Below are positions 1-8,204 of a stretch of DNA of 64,000 nt, piece by piece. Each line of letters begins with the position of its first letter. Positions within the stretch are counted from its first letter, which is position 1. The position numbers were made by a program, and so were the translations under genes. The notes under the pieces were generated by a model, which saw nothing but the letters and a program-made list of their open reading frames with translations, ran no database searches and was not told the DNA's origin. Source of the DNA: Janthinobacterium sp. UMAB-56 (GTDB lineage Bacteria > Pseudomonadota > Gammaproteobacteria > Burkholderiales > Burkholderiaceae_D); contig NZ_LT607663.1 of NCBI RefSeq assembly GCF_900095265.1, positions 1 to 64,000 on the forward strand. Reading direction: 5' to 3'.

Positions 1-60
1 ATCGACAAAGCGTTGTGTTTGTCAGCTGCGAAGAAGGAAGAGTATGAAGCATTTCGCTAA
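1..60 (+). CDS. 3' end of an unidentified gene (partial)
   Basis: Reading from base 1 in frame 1, 19 codons are open and end at TAA 58-60. The tail is charged and alpha-helix-like (KKEEYEAF). The start lies outside the window, so the product cannot be named. The frame could also be open by chance, because 57 bases is too short to test. Confidence 0.3.
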   Translation: MDKALCLSAAKKEEYEAFR

Positions 61-124
61 ATTCGTCAACACCTTCTTTTACTACCCAGCCCCGGAAGGC
101 TGTCCCTCTTGTGCCGCAAACTAG
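44..124 (+). CDS. Possible 26-residue small protein ending in a CPSC motif
   Basis: An ATG at 44 follows a purine-rich GAAGGAAGAG stretch that would serve as a good ribosome binding site. It opens a 26-codon frame ending at TAG 122-124. The peptide is aromatic and basic near its start (KHFAKFVNTFFYY) and carries a C-P-S-C pair near its end. It overlaps the tail of the frame that ends at 60, an arrangement compatible with translational coupling. The frame is also open upstream to the window edge, so it may instead be the end of a longer protein. I do not recognise the family. Confidence 0.25.
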   Translation: MKHFAKFVNTFFYYPAPEGCPSCAAN

Positions 125-256
125 TGCGTCTCATCGGGGAGGCGAACTATAGCAAAGCGCCCTGGTAGTAGCAAGGCTTTTCAGGAGTATTTGCCGCCAA
201 CTGCTACAATTTCGCCCCCTCAGCGCAAATCCGCGTCCATACATAGAAGATTCACC

Positions 257-1636
257 ATGAAACAACAAGCTCAAGGATCAGGCCTGTCCCTGAAACGAGC
301 TGGCTTCAGCACTGGCTTTGGCGTGCTCGCCGCCACCCTCGGTTCCGCAGTCGGTCTTGGCAATATCTGGAAGTTCCCCTATCTAACCGGTGCCAATGGT
401 GGCGCCGGCTTCCTGCTCATCTATTTACTCGCCACCTTATTGGTAGGCCTGCCCGTGATGATTGCAGAAATTACCCTCGGGCGCCGCGCCAAGGTCAACC
501 CGATCTCCGCCATGGAACAACTGGCCCCAAAGGGCAAGCCCTGGTGGCTGGTCGGCTTCATCGGTATGATCGCCGCCTTCCTCATCGTCGCGTTTTACTC
601 GGAAGTGGTGGGTTGGGTGTTTGCCTACATCGCCAAAGCCATCGACGGCTCCATCCTCAGCAGCGACAAGCTGGTAACGGAAGCGGCATTCGCTTCGCTG
701 ATCCGCAATCCCTTGCAATCGCTGTTGTGGCAATGGGGCGTGCTGCTGTTTATCGGCGGCATATTGATGCTGGGCGTGACCAAGGGCATCGAAGCGATCG
801 CCAAGAAACTGATGCCGCTGCTATTTCTGTTACTACTGCTGCTATGTGCGGTCAGCCTGTCGCTCGATAAAGCGGGTGTAGGCCTGGCCTTTCTGTTCCG
901 TCCTGATTTTTCCAAGCTGACGGCTTCCGTTGTACTGACGGCCATGGGCCTGGCCTTCTTCAAGTTGTCCGTCGGCATGGGCACGATGATGACCTACGGC
1001 AGCTATTTCCGCGATGACCAGGATATCCCTGTCACCACCTTGCGCGTGATGGCGGCCGACCTCGGCGTATCGATGCTGGCTGGCATCGCCATCTTCCCCG
1101 CCGTGTTCACGTTTGGTTTCGCCCCTAGTGCGGGACCGTCGCTGGTGTTCATCACGATTCCGGCAGTTTTCTCGCAAATTCCGATGGGGCAAGTCCTGAT
1201 GGTGGTGTTTTTCATCCTGGCTGCCGTCGCCGCAACGGGCGCGATGCTGTCGCTGATGGAAGTGCCCGTGGTCATTTTCCATGAACGCTTCGGCTGGACG
1301 CGCACCAGGGCCACCGTCGTGACCATGCTGCTGCTGGCCGTACTCGGTTCCGTGTGCGCGCTGAGTAACAGTACCCTGGCGGACTTCAAGCTGTTTAATT
1401 TGAATATGTTTGATCTGTTCGACTTCGTCTCGTCGAATATCTTGCTGCCGGTAGGCGGCATCGCGATTGCCTTGTTTACAGGCTGGGCCTGGGGCAAGCA
1501 CCATTTCATCGATGCGATCAGCAATCACGGCCAGTTGCAGAACAAAGCCTTGGCGCATGTGCTGCTGTTCCTGCTGCGCTTTGTCTCGCCCGTGCTGATC
1601 CTGATCGTGATGTTGAAAGGGATGAAAGTCTTGTAA
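257..1636 (+). CDS. Neurotransmitter:sodium symporter (NSS/LeuT family) transporter
   Basis: This 459-residue inner-membrane protein has the LeuT-fold signature GSAVGLGNIWKFPY at residues 29-42, the unwound TM1 segment that binds Na+ and the amino-acid substrate. About a dozen hydrophobic segments follow. The ATG at 257 is chosen over an in-frame TTG at 191 because the signature then sits about 30 residues from the N-terminus, as in bacterial relatives. NSS proteins import amino acids with sodium; the substrate here cannot be read from sequence. The gene converges on the VanX-like dipeptidase gene with no gap, so uptake of an amino acid released from cell-wall peptides is possible but unproven. 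Confidence 0.85.
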   Translation: MKQQAQGSGLSLKRAGFSTGFGVLAATLGSAVGLGNIWKFPYLTGANGGAGFLLIYLLATLLVGLPVMIAEITLGRRAKVNPISAMEQLAPKGKPWWLVGFIGMIAAFLIVAFYSEVVGWVFAYIAKAIDGSILSSDKLVTEAAFASLIRNPLQSLLWQWGVLLFIGGILMLGVTKGIEAIAKKLMPLLFLLLLLLCAVSLSLDKAGVGLAFLFRPDFSKLTASVVLTAMGLAFFKLSVGMGTMMTYGSYFRDDQDIPVTTLRVMAADLGVSMLAGIAIFPAVFTFGFAPSAGPSLVFITIPAVFSQIPMGQVLMVVFFILAAVAATGAMLSLMEVPVVIFHERFGWTRTRATVVTMLLLAVLGSVCALSNSTLADFKLFNLNMFDLFDFVSSNILLPVGGIAIALFTGWAWGKHHFIDAISNHGQLQNKALAHVLLFLLRFVSPVLILIVMLKGMKVL

Positions 1637-2251
1637 CTAGAGTACCCGGGTGTAGGTCTGGCGCACCAGCACCCGGTCACCGCAATCAAAATGCCACCAT
1701 TCGCTGTTGATGCCGAAGAAACCCGCCTGGAACATGGCGTCGCGCAACAAGCGGCGATGCGCCACGTGCTCTTCGGAAATCTCCCCCTTGTCCAGCAAGA
1801 CCAACTCCAGCGCCGGGTGCGAGCGCTCACTCAGATCATCAAAACCCGTACCCATGTCCAGTTCCTGCCCATCCGGCCCGACGATGGTGATGTCGAGCGC
1901 CATGCCGAACGAGTGGATCGAGCCGCGCGATGGTTCGGCTATATAGCCGAGCAACTCCGTCCCCTGCAGCGCATCCCACAATTGCTGCTGCACCCGTTGC
2001 GGGCGCAAGGCGTCGAGCACCAACAGATGATGACCGGGGCGATGCGCGGCCAGCCAGGCCACGGCCTTTTCCAGTGCGGCGGCCGCATCGCGGTGCAGCC
2101 AGGCGCAATCGATGGGGCTATATAAGTCGCGGCCGACGAAATTGTCGGGCGTGGCATAGCGCAAGTCGACGGCGATGCCGGCGATGCTGCTCAGGTGGCG
2201 AAATTGCGGATCGCTACCGACCGCTTCCAATTGCAAACTAGCAACAGACAT
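1637..2251 (-). CDS. VanX-type D-alanyl-D-alanine dipeptidase
   Basis: The 204-residue product belongs to the VanX/DdpX zinc dipeptidases, which hydrolyse D-Ala-D-Ala. The zinc motif SIHSFGMALD is at residues 111-120, giving ligands H113 and D120. EWWH at 184-187 gives the catalytic Glu184 and ligand His187, and R83 in DALRP matches the conserved substrate arginine. The start at 2251 overlaps the LysR stop as TAATG, with GAAGAG just upstream, so the two are probably translationally coupled. There is no vanHA ligase nearby, so use in cell-wall dipeptide catabolism (as for E. coli DdpX) is more likely than glycopeptide resistance. No signal peptide is seen, which indicates a cytoplasmic enzyme. 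Confidence 0.88.
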   Translation of the reverse strand: MSVASLQLEAVGSDPQFRHLSSIAGIAVDLRYATPDNFVGRDLYSPIDCAWLHRDAAAALEKAVAWLAAHRPGHHLLVLDALRPQRVQQQLWDALQGTELLGYIAEPSRGSIHSFGMALDITIVGPDGQELDMGTGFDDLSERSHPALELVLLDKGEISEEHVAHRRLLRDAMFQAGFFGINSEWWHFDCGDRVLVRQTYTRVL

Positions 2252-3153
2252 TAAGCTCTTCTTTCCAGGCACTGACGCGCCGCTACGCCAATGCTGTCGG
2301 CCAGGCGCCGCGCGCCATGCGACAGCGGCGAGTGGCTCGCCGTCAATAAATACAGTTGTATGGGTATCGTGGGCGCCCAAGGCCGGCGCTGCAGCCGCTC
2401 GGGCGAACCTGACGCAGCCGTAAATGGGTCGACCACGGCCATGCCGGCGCCCGCTTCCACCAGCGAGCGGGCAATTTGATAGGTTTGCACTACCGTACTG
2501 AAGACGGGGTGGATGTCCTGCGCCTCGCAGGCGGCCACCACCAGTTCACCCAGCGGATCGTTGTCCGCATGGCCGATCAGCTCGCCATTCAGGCCATGCG
2601 CCGTCAAAGGCGTGCCGCAATCGGCCGCATGCCAGGTGCCGGCCGGCGCGATCACCGTCATGACGCCCTGCGCAATCGGTTCGGCCACGATGCCCGGATG
2701 GCGCGGGTCTTGCAAGGACACGGCCAGGTCCGCTTCGCCGAGGCGCAAGGTATTGACGATCTCACCCGTGTGATGCGTGGCCAGCTGGCAACGCGTATGG
2801 GGAAAGTCGCGGCGCCACTGCGTCATGGCGAACGGCAAGACGCTGATGGCGAGCGTCGGCGTCGACACCAGGCGGATGGTTTCCACCGCGTGCCCCTTCA
2901 GGCTGGCCGCCAGGCGGCGGATACCCAATAAATCGCGGTTGAGCTTTTCCGTCTCGACAAACAGCCGGTGCGCCTCCGGCTTCGGGTACAGCTTGCCCCG
3001 CACGCGCTCGAACAGCGGCATGCCCAGTTGCAACTCGCAATGCTGCAAGACCTTGGTCACGGCAGGCTGCGAGATATGCAGCACCTGGGCGGCGCCGCTG
3101 ATGGTGCCAACTTGCATGATGGCGTGAAACACTTCGATATGACGCAGCCGCAT
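2251..3153 (-). CDS. LysR-family transcriptional regulator
   Basis: The protein has 300 residues, the usual LTTR length. The N-terminal winged helix-turn-helix covers residues 1-60 (MRLRHIEVFHAI, then GAAQVLHISQPAVTK), and a periplasmic-binding-protein-like effector domain fills residues 90-295. The stop overlaps the start of the VanX-like gene, so it is the first gene of a two-gene unit. It lies 83 bases downstream of the amiD-like gene on the same strand and may be read with the cell-wall recycling genes. Its effector is unknown; a muropeptide or a D-amino acid would fit the context. Confidence 0.85.
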   Translation of the reverse strand: MRLRHIEVFHAIMQVGTISGAAQVLHISQPAVTKVLQHCELQLGMPLFERVRGKLYPKPEAHRLFVETEKLNRDLLGIRRLAASLKGHAVETIRLVSTPTLAISVLPFAMTQWRRDFPHTRCQLATHHTGEIVNTLRLGEADLAVSLQDPRHPGIVAEPIAQGVMTVIAPAGTWHAADCGTPLTAHGLNGELIGHADNDPLGELVVAACEAQDIHPVFSTVVQTYQIARSLVEAGAGMAVVDPFTAASGSPERLQRRPWAPTIPIQLYLLTASHSPLSHGARRLADSIGVAARQCLERRA

Positions 3154-3236
3154 GAGCTATTCCTTTACCTTGCTTTGGCCATTCGGGCCATCAACGTTCA
3201 GCATATAAGAAAAAGGCATGGGCTGGAACGGTCGTG

Positions 3237-4037
3237 CTACTTTGCTACAACAGCTGGCGCCGGCGTCGTCAGCACTTCCAGCAAGGCCGCCGTTTCGCCA
3301 TCGGGCATGCCGTCGAACAGCGTATTGCGGTATTTCATCTGGAAGGCGATGAGCACATTGCGCGTCGCTTCGTCAAAGATGCCCGTATTCGGCGTGGCAT
3401 AACCGTGCTGGGCCAGCTTTTTCTGGAACCAGACGGCGTCCGGCACTTGCTGCTCAAAAATCATTCGTTGGGCGGCCACGCGGTTCGCATCGGGCCAGAC
3501 GATCAGGCCCGCATCGGCCAGCTGGCGCCATGGGAACAGGGGGCCCGGGTCCTGCTTGCGCTGCGGCGCGATTTCATTGTGGCCAAGGATGTTTTCCGGC
3601 GCGATGTTGTAGCGCGCCTGGATATCTTTCAACAGCGGAATCAACTCATCGATCTGCGCCTGCGGGAAGGGATACCAGAGGCGGCCTTCCGGCGTGTCCT
3701 TGTAGCCGGGATTGACGATCTCGATGCCGATCGAGCTGACATTCAACTGTGTATAAGTCTTCCAGTTACTCACACCCGCGTGATTGGCCTGGCGCGATTC
3801 GTCGACCAGCACGTAAAACTTCGGCTTGTCCGTATCCGTCAGCAAATAATGGCTGCTGACCACTTGTTCCGTCAGTATCTTGATCGAGCGGGGCAAGTCG
3901 CTGACCGTGTAATGGATGACGATGAATTTCACGCGCGGGCTCTGGCTGCGTGCGTTCAAACTATGGTCGAGGTGCGGCGCGGGCGTGGTACAGGCGGAGA
4001 GCAGGGCCACCAGCAGGGCGAGGGCGATTTTTTTCAT
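3237..4037 (-). CDS. amiD: AmiD-like N-acetylmuramoyl-L-alanine amidase, outer-membrane lipoprotein
   Basis: This 266-residue zinc amidase cleaves the bond between MurNAc and L-Ala, removing stem peptides from glycan strands or anhydro-muropeptides. A lipobox LLSAC places the acylated Cys at residue 16. The amidase_2 fold has likely zinc ligands H42, H153 and D163 (GHNEIAPQRKQDPGP) and a Glu at 106. A peptidoglycan-binding helical domain follows at about 205-258. This layout matches E. coli AmiD. The ATG at 4037 directly precedes a typical KK signal peptide. The gene ends a run of wall-recycling genes, 30 bases after the amino-sugar kinase gene. Confidence 0.88.
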   Translation of the reverse strand: MKKIALALLVALLSACTTPAPHLDHSLNARSQSPRVKFIVIHYTVSDLPRSIKILTEQVVSSHYLLTDTDKPKFYVLVDESRQANHAGVSNWKTYTQLNVSSIGIEIVNPGYKDTPEGRLWYPFPQAQIDELIPLLKDIQARYNIAPENILGHNEIAPQRKQDPGPLFPWRQLADAGLIVWPDANRVAAQRMIFEQQVPDAVWFQKKLAQHGYATPNTGIFDEATRNVLIAFQMKYRNTLFDGMPDGETAALLEVLTTPAPAVVAK

Positions 4038-4067
4038 GAAAGATCCATGTTCGGGTTAATAAAATAA

Positions 4068-5015
4068 TCAGTCTTTGCCGGCACACAAGCTGGCCGTCCT
4101 GGCTGCCAACTTGGCCGCGGCCTCATGTGATCGGGCAACTTTTTGCTCCATCATCAACGATACAGGCAAAGCGGCGCGCATGGCAGCAGCGATGGCCGGG
4201 TGCAATTGCGCCGCGCGGCCCGCCAGCACCACGGGACGCGGACCATAGCGCGCCGTCAGGGCCAGCGCCAATCGCGCCAGTTCCTGTCCCGCACGCTGCA
4301 AGATGTCCAGCGCCAGCGGGTCGGCATCCGCACTGGCGGCTACGGCCAGCGCCAGCCGGCCAATGGCGCCCCGGTCCTGGCCATACATGAAGGCGCGCGA
4401 CTGCGACCAGTCGCTCCCGCCCAGATGGGCAAACACGGCTTCGGCCATGGGCGAGGCTTGCCAACTGCCGGGCGCCTCGTCTTCGCGGCGCCAAATATGG
4501 CGCAAGGCTTCGCGCGCAATCCAGTAGCCGCCGCCGCCATCGTCAAGCAACACGCCGCGCCCGCCAGCACGGTGAAATCCCCCATCCGCATCGATCCAGG
4601 CGGCAATCGAACCGGTGCCAGCGTAGACCAGATAACCGGCACCCGGTTCAAAACTGTCGCGATAGGCAATGTCAATGTCGTTACCCACGCTGACGTTGGC
4701 GGCATCGACCGCCAGCAAGGTGGCCAGTGTTTGCGCCAGCACAACATCATCGCCGCCAAAGCCCGTCAAGCCCGCCATCACGGCACGCGGTCGGCCAACG
4801 GCCAGCACAGCCTGGCACAGCCTGGCAAACGTGGCGTGCACGGCGGCGCGACCCCCATCGCTGCCCATTTGCAAGGCAGACAAACCTTCCACGGCGCCGT
4901 CGGCCACGATCACGCCGTCAACGGTGGCCAGCGCCCAGCGCGTCTGCGTGCCGCCCGCGTCGATGCCCAGCCCGAGCACGGCAGTGTCAGTATTGGTTGC
5001 AGGGAAGGAAATCAT
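4068..5015 (-). CDS. BadF/BadG-type N-acetyl-amino-sugar kinase (GlcNAc/MurNAc kinase)
   Basis: The 315-residue protein is an actin-fold kinase of the BadF/BadG/BcrA/BcrD group. Its phosphate-1 loop DAGGTQT lies at residues 19-25, and it also shows AGTGSIA and a Gly-rich DDGGGGYW stretch. Members phosphorylate N-acetylglucosamine, and some, such as clostridial MurK, also phosphorylate MurNAc. With murQ in the same run, making MurNAc-6-phosphate is the obvious role. Longer in-frame starts at 5051 and 5072 both fall inside a 13-bp perfect inverted repeat, so ATG 5015 is preferred although no clear ribosome site precedes it. The exact sugar is inference. Confidence 0.78.
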   Translation of the reverse strand: MISFPATNTDTAVLGLGIDAGGTQTRWALATVDGVIVADGAVEGLSALQMGSDGGRAAVHATFARLCQAVLAVGRPRAVMAGLTGFGGDDVVLAQTLATLLAVDAANVSVGNDIDIAYRDSFEPGAGYLVYAGTGSIAAWIDADGGFHRAGGRGVLLDDGGGGYWIAREALRHIWRREDEAPGSWQASPMAEAVFAHLGGSDWSQSRAFMYGQDRGAIGRLALAVAASADADPLALDILQRAGQELARLALALTARYGPRPVVLAGRAAQLHPAIAAAMRAALPVSLMMEQKVARSHEAAAKLAARTASLCAGKD

Positions 5016-5042
5016 GGCGTGAGTGTAAAGCCAAGCTGAACT

Positions 5043-5079
5043 TGCAGGCATGAAAGCTTGCGCATGTTTCATGCCTGCA
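5043..5079. repeat. 13-bp perfect inverted repeat upstream of the amino-sugar kinase gene
   Basis: TGCAGGCATGAAA at 5043-5055 is repeated inverted as TTTCATGCCTGCA at 5067-5079 around an 11-base loop. It lies in the 86-base gap between the digH-like gene and the kinase gene. No T-run follows on either strand, so it is not a standard terminator. It could be an mRNA hairpin that sets relative expression or stability inside the operon, or a protein-binding site. Confidence 0.7.
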
Positions 5080-5101
5080 GGTTATGGACTACCGTTAACA
5101 A

Positions 5102-6769
5102 TTACTTGGCGGGGGCCGTAAACGGTGCGCGCACGGTGACGCGTGGGCTTTCATTGCCGAGGCGGTCCACGGCACTGACCACCACCGCGTTGACTTTACC
5201 GGTGGCATCGTCCAACAGCGTCAGCTCGCCCTGCACGCCCGTGACCACGGTAAAGCGCCAGTCTTCGCCATAGCGCGCCCACACGGCATACTGGGCCACG
5301 GCTTTGCCGCCACCCGTCGTCAATTTGACGTTCAGGCTGGTGGCATCGCGACGCAGTGCCAGCACGGGCGTACCCGGTGCTTCCTTGCCCAGCCACGGCG
5401 TGGCGGGAATCAGGGCAGGGCTTTGGTACACGCTCGCCTTGAGTTGTTCGCTGACACCCTTGCGGTTCTGCATCAGGGGCACCATGCTGAAATGCACATG
5501 TCCATTCGCGCCGGGGCGCGTGCGCGTCACTTCGATCTGCTTGATGATCTCTTGCGGCGTGAAGGACTTGGCGGAATTGTCGATGCGGCTCGTGTACAGG
5601 CCTGGCCACACATGGCGGCCATACGGGTTATGCGCCAGCCAGTAGTCGAGCAGCACGCCGAACGCTTGCGGCGCCTGCGCCACGGGCCAGTAGAGCTGCG
5701 GCGACAGATAATCGAGCCAGCCCTTGGCCAGCCACAACTCTGCATCCGCATACAATTTGTCGTACTGGCTGAAACCGACGATGCCGGCAGGGCGACGGTC
5801 CGGACGACCGATGCCGAATGGACTGATGCCGAAGCGCACCCAGCTCTTTTCGCGGTGGATACCTGTGTATAACGCTTCGATCAACTGATTGACGTTCTGG
5901 CGGCGCCAGGAAGCACGGTCCAGCTGGCCACCGGCCAGCAGATATTGCTGCCAGGAAGGCTCATCGGGAAACGGCAGTTCACGCCTGGCGCCGCCATTGC
6001 CCGCGTCCAGCGCGGCTGTTTCGGCACCGGCACCGGCGCCGGCGCCAGGCGCGTCGATCGGATACGGATAAAAGTAATCGTCGATGTGCACGCCATCGAT
6101 ATCGTAGCGGCGCACCACGTCGAGCACCACGTCCGTCGTGTGCCTGGACGCGGCGGCGTCGCCCGGGTCCATCCACAGGTAGCGGCCGTATTGCTTGACG
6201 GACGCCGGGTTGGTGGACGCGAAACTGTCGCGCGCCAGCGGCGACTTGGCCGTCGCGTGACGGGCCCGGTACGGGTTGAACCAGGCGTGCAATTCCAGGC
6301 CGCGCGCATGCGCCTGGGCTACCCAGAAAGCCAGTGGGTCATACATGGGCAACGGCGGCTGGCCTTGCTTACCGGTCAGGTATTCCGACCACGGTTCCAG
6401 CTGCGATGGGTAAATCGTATCGGCGCTGGGCCGCACCTGCAAGACAATCGCGTTCAGATTCAAGGACTTGGCGCGGTCGAGGATGGCGATGGCCTCGGCT
6501 TGCTGCTTGGCAACCGGCAAATTGCTACGGCTGGGCCAGTCGATATTGGCGACCGTCGAGACCCAGGCGGCGCGAAATTCGCGCGGCGCCGGCGGCGGCA
6601 CTTCGCCCGTGATGTGCTGCACGGGCGGCACGGCTGGCAAACCCGCGTCGCCCGGCGTCACAGCGGAGGGCATCTTGGTGCTGGTACAGCTGCTGAGCAA
6701 TGTGGCGGCGGCCAGCGCGGCCAGTACGCCGGCACAGGCGCCCAGGCGTTTTTTGAAAGTAGACAACAA
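5102..6769 (-). CDS. DigH/YddW-like glycosyl hydrolase (GHL10) lipoprotein
   Basis: The 555-residue product has a lipoprotein signal (lipobox LLSSC) and the glycosyl-hydrolase-like 10 domain, opening with FRAAWVSTVANIDWPS near residue 64. A C-terminal beta-rich domain follows. E. coli DigH (YddW) of this family cuts denuded glycan strands left by amidases, so it would act after the AmiD-like enzyme of the same cluster. Translation appears to start at TTG 6769, which has AAGGA six bases upstream; a second TTG follows directly. A short Gly-Ala repeat near residues 235-245 comes from a GC-rich hexanucleotide repeat and keeps the frame. Confidence 0.8.
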   Translation of the reverse strand: MLSTFKKRLGACAGVLAALAAATLLSSCTSTKMPSAVTPGDAGLPAVPPVQHITGEVPPPAPREFRAAWVSTVANIDWPSRSNLPVAKQQAEAIAILDRAKSLNLNAIVLQVRPSADTIYPSQLEPWSEYLTGKQGQPPLPMYDPLAFWVAQAHARGLELHAWFNPYRARHATAKSPLARDSFASTNPASVKQYGRYLWMDPGDAAASRHTTDVVLDVVRRYDIDGVHIDDYFYPYPIDAPGAGAGAGAETAALDAGNGGARRELPFPDEPSWQQYLLAGGQLDRASWRRQNVNQLIEALYTGIHREKSWVRFGISPFGIGRPDRRPAGIVGFSQYDKLYADAELWLAKGWLDYLSPQLYWPVAQAPQAFGVLLDYWLAHNPYGRHVWPGLYTSRIDNSAKSFTPQEIIKQIEVTRTRPGANGHVHFSMVPLMQNRKGVSEQLKASVYQSPALIPATPWLGKEAPGTPVLALRRDATSLNVKLTTGGGKAVAQYAVWARYGEDWRFTVVTGVQGELTLLDDATGKVNAVVVSAVDRLGNESPRVTVRAPFTAPAK

Positions 6770-6860
6770 AACAATTCCTTGCAGTGGTGGAGCGCAGGTC
6801 TATCGGTGCGGGCATTTTACTGTGCGCCCGCCATCCTTGCGGGCGCACCGTTCAAAAGAA

Positions 6861-8159
6861 TCAGGCCTCGGCCTTCTTGCCGAATTCGGGATCGATCTTG
6901 ACCAGTGCGGCCATGATGAAGGCGGGAATGGTGGCGATGCATACCCAGATGAAGAAATGCTGGTAGCCGAGCATTTGCTGTATCCAGCCGCTGGCCATGC
7001 CGGGCAGCATCATGCCCAGCGCCATGAAACCCGTGCAGATGGCGTAGTGGGCCGTTTTATGCGCGCCATCGGAGACCATGATCATGTACAACATGTAGGA
7101 CGCGAAACCGAAGCCATAGCCAAATTGCTCCAGGGCGATGCCACCGGCAATCACATAGATACTGCTGGGCAAGGTGCTGGCCAGGAAAACGAAGACCAGG
7201 TCGGGCAAGTGGACGGACAGCACCATGATCCACAGGCAGCGTTTCAAGCCGAAGCGGGAAATGATGAATCCGCCCAGCAAACCGCCGAGGGTCAGCGCGA
7301 TCACGCCGATGGTGCCGTAGACCAGACCCACCTGTTCCGTGCTGAGGCCCAGGCCGCCCTTGGCGACAGGGTCGAGCAGGAAGGGCGCGGCCAATTTGAG
7401 CAATTGCGCTTCACCGAGGCGGAACAGCAGCAAAAATCCCAGGATGACAAAAATATCCTTCTTCTTGAAGAAGGAAGCAAAGGTGGCGAGGAATTCCTGC
7501 ACCGGCGAAATACCGGCGCCCTGGATGCTGGGCTGGTCCTCCTTCGGTTTCGGCAAGACAAAATAGTGGTACAGGAAGAGGGCGATGAACAGGCCCGCCA
7601 GGATGGCGAACACGACGGACCAGGCCAGCTGCACATTGCCCGTCGCATGCGTCAAATAGCCAGCCAGAAACACCAGGCCACCCTGGCCGGCGATCATCGC
7701 CAATCGATAGAATGTGCTGCGCACGCCGACGAAGGCCGCCTGCTGATGTTCCTCCAGTCCCAGCATATAAAAGCCGTCGGCGGCAATATCATGCGTGGCA
7801 GAACTAAAAGCCATCAGCCAGAAGATGGCTAGGCTGATCTGGAAAAAATGCGGCAATGACGTCGTCAGGGCGACCAGCGCCAGCGCGGCACCGATCACCA
7901 GCTGCAAGCCGACGATCCAGAAACGCTTGGTGCGGTACATATCGATGAAGGGAGACCATAGCGGCTTGATAACCCAGGGCAAGTACAACCAGCTCGTGTA
8001 CAGCGCGATATCCGTATTGCTGAAACCATAGTTCTTGTACATGATCACGGACAAGGTCATGACCACTACATAGGGGATGCCCTGGCCAAAATACAGGGAG
8101 GGGATCCACAGCCACGGTTTTTTCGCGCGCGCCGGTGCGCTTTGTTTCACTAGCTCCAT
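6861..8159 (-). CDS. ampG: AmpG-type muropeptide permease (MFS)
   Basis: This 432-residue inner-membrane MFS protein resembles AmpG, which brings GlcNAc-anhydroMurNAc peptides into the cytoplasm with protons. The N-terminus shows the AmpG-like run PSLYFGQGIPY, and about 12 hydrophobic helices follow with a long cytoplasmic loop near residues 205-235. AAGGA lies just before the ATG at 8159. It sits between murQ (45 bases upstream) and the digH-like gene (91 bases downstream), so imported fragments meet MurQ in the cell. No ampC or ampR is next to it. Confidence 0.85.
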   Translation of the reverse strand: MELVKQSAPARAKKPWLWIPSLYFGQGIPYVVVMTLSVIMYKNYGFSNTDIALYTSWLYLPWVIKPLWSPFIDMYRTKRFWIVGLQLVIGAALALVALTTSLPHFFQISLAIFWLMAFSSATHDIAADGFYMLGLEEHQQAAFVGVRSTFYRLAMIAGQGGLVFLAGYLTHATGNVQLAWSVVFAILAGLFIALFLYHYFVLPKPKEDQPSIQGAGISPVQEFLATFASFFKKKDIFVILGFLLLFRLGEAQLLKLAAPFLLDPVAKGGLGLSTEQVGLVYGTIGVIALTLGGLLGGFIISRFGLKRCLWIMVLSVHLPDLVFVFLASTLPSSIYVIAGGIALEQFGYGFGFASYMLYMIMVSDGAHKTAHYAICTGFMALGMMLPGMASGWIQQMLGYQHFFIWVCIATIPAFIMAALVKIDPEFGKKAEA

Positions 8160-8204
8160 ACATCCTTCATAGTCTGCCAGACAGAAGAATGCCGCGCCAT
8201 CGGA

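Noticed and set aside
1637-2251. Vancomycin resistance determinant
   Set aside because: Only a VanX-like dipeptidase is present; no VanH or VanA-type ligase lies nearby, and Gram-negative DdpX-type enzymes serve D-Ala-D-Ala catabolism.
6020-6058. GC-rich hexanucleotide repeat in the digH-like gene as a possible phase-variation tract
   Set aside because: The unit is six bases and encodes a short Gly-Ala run, so copy changes keep the frame and cannot switch the gene off.
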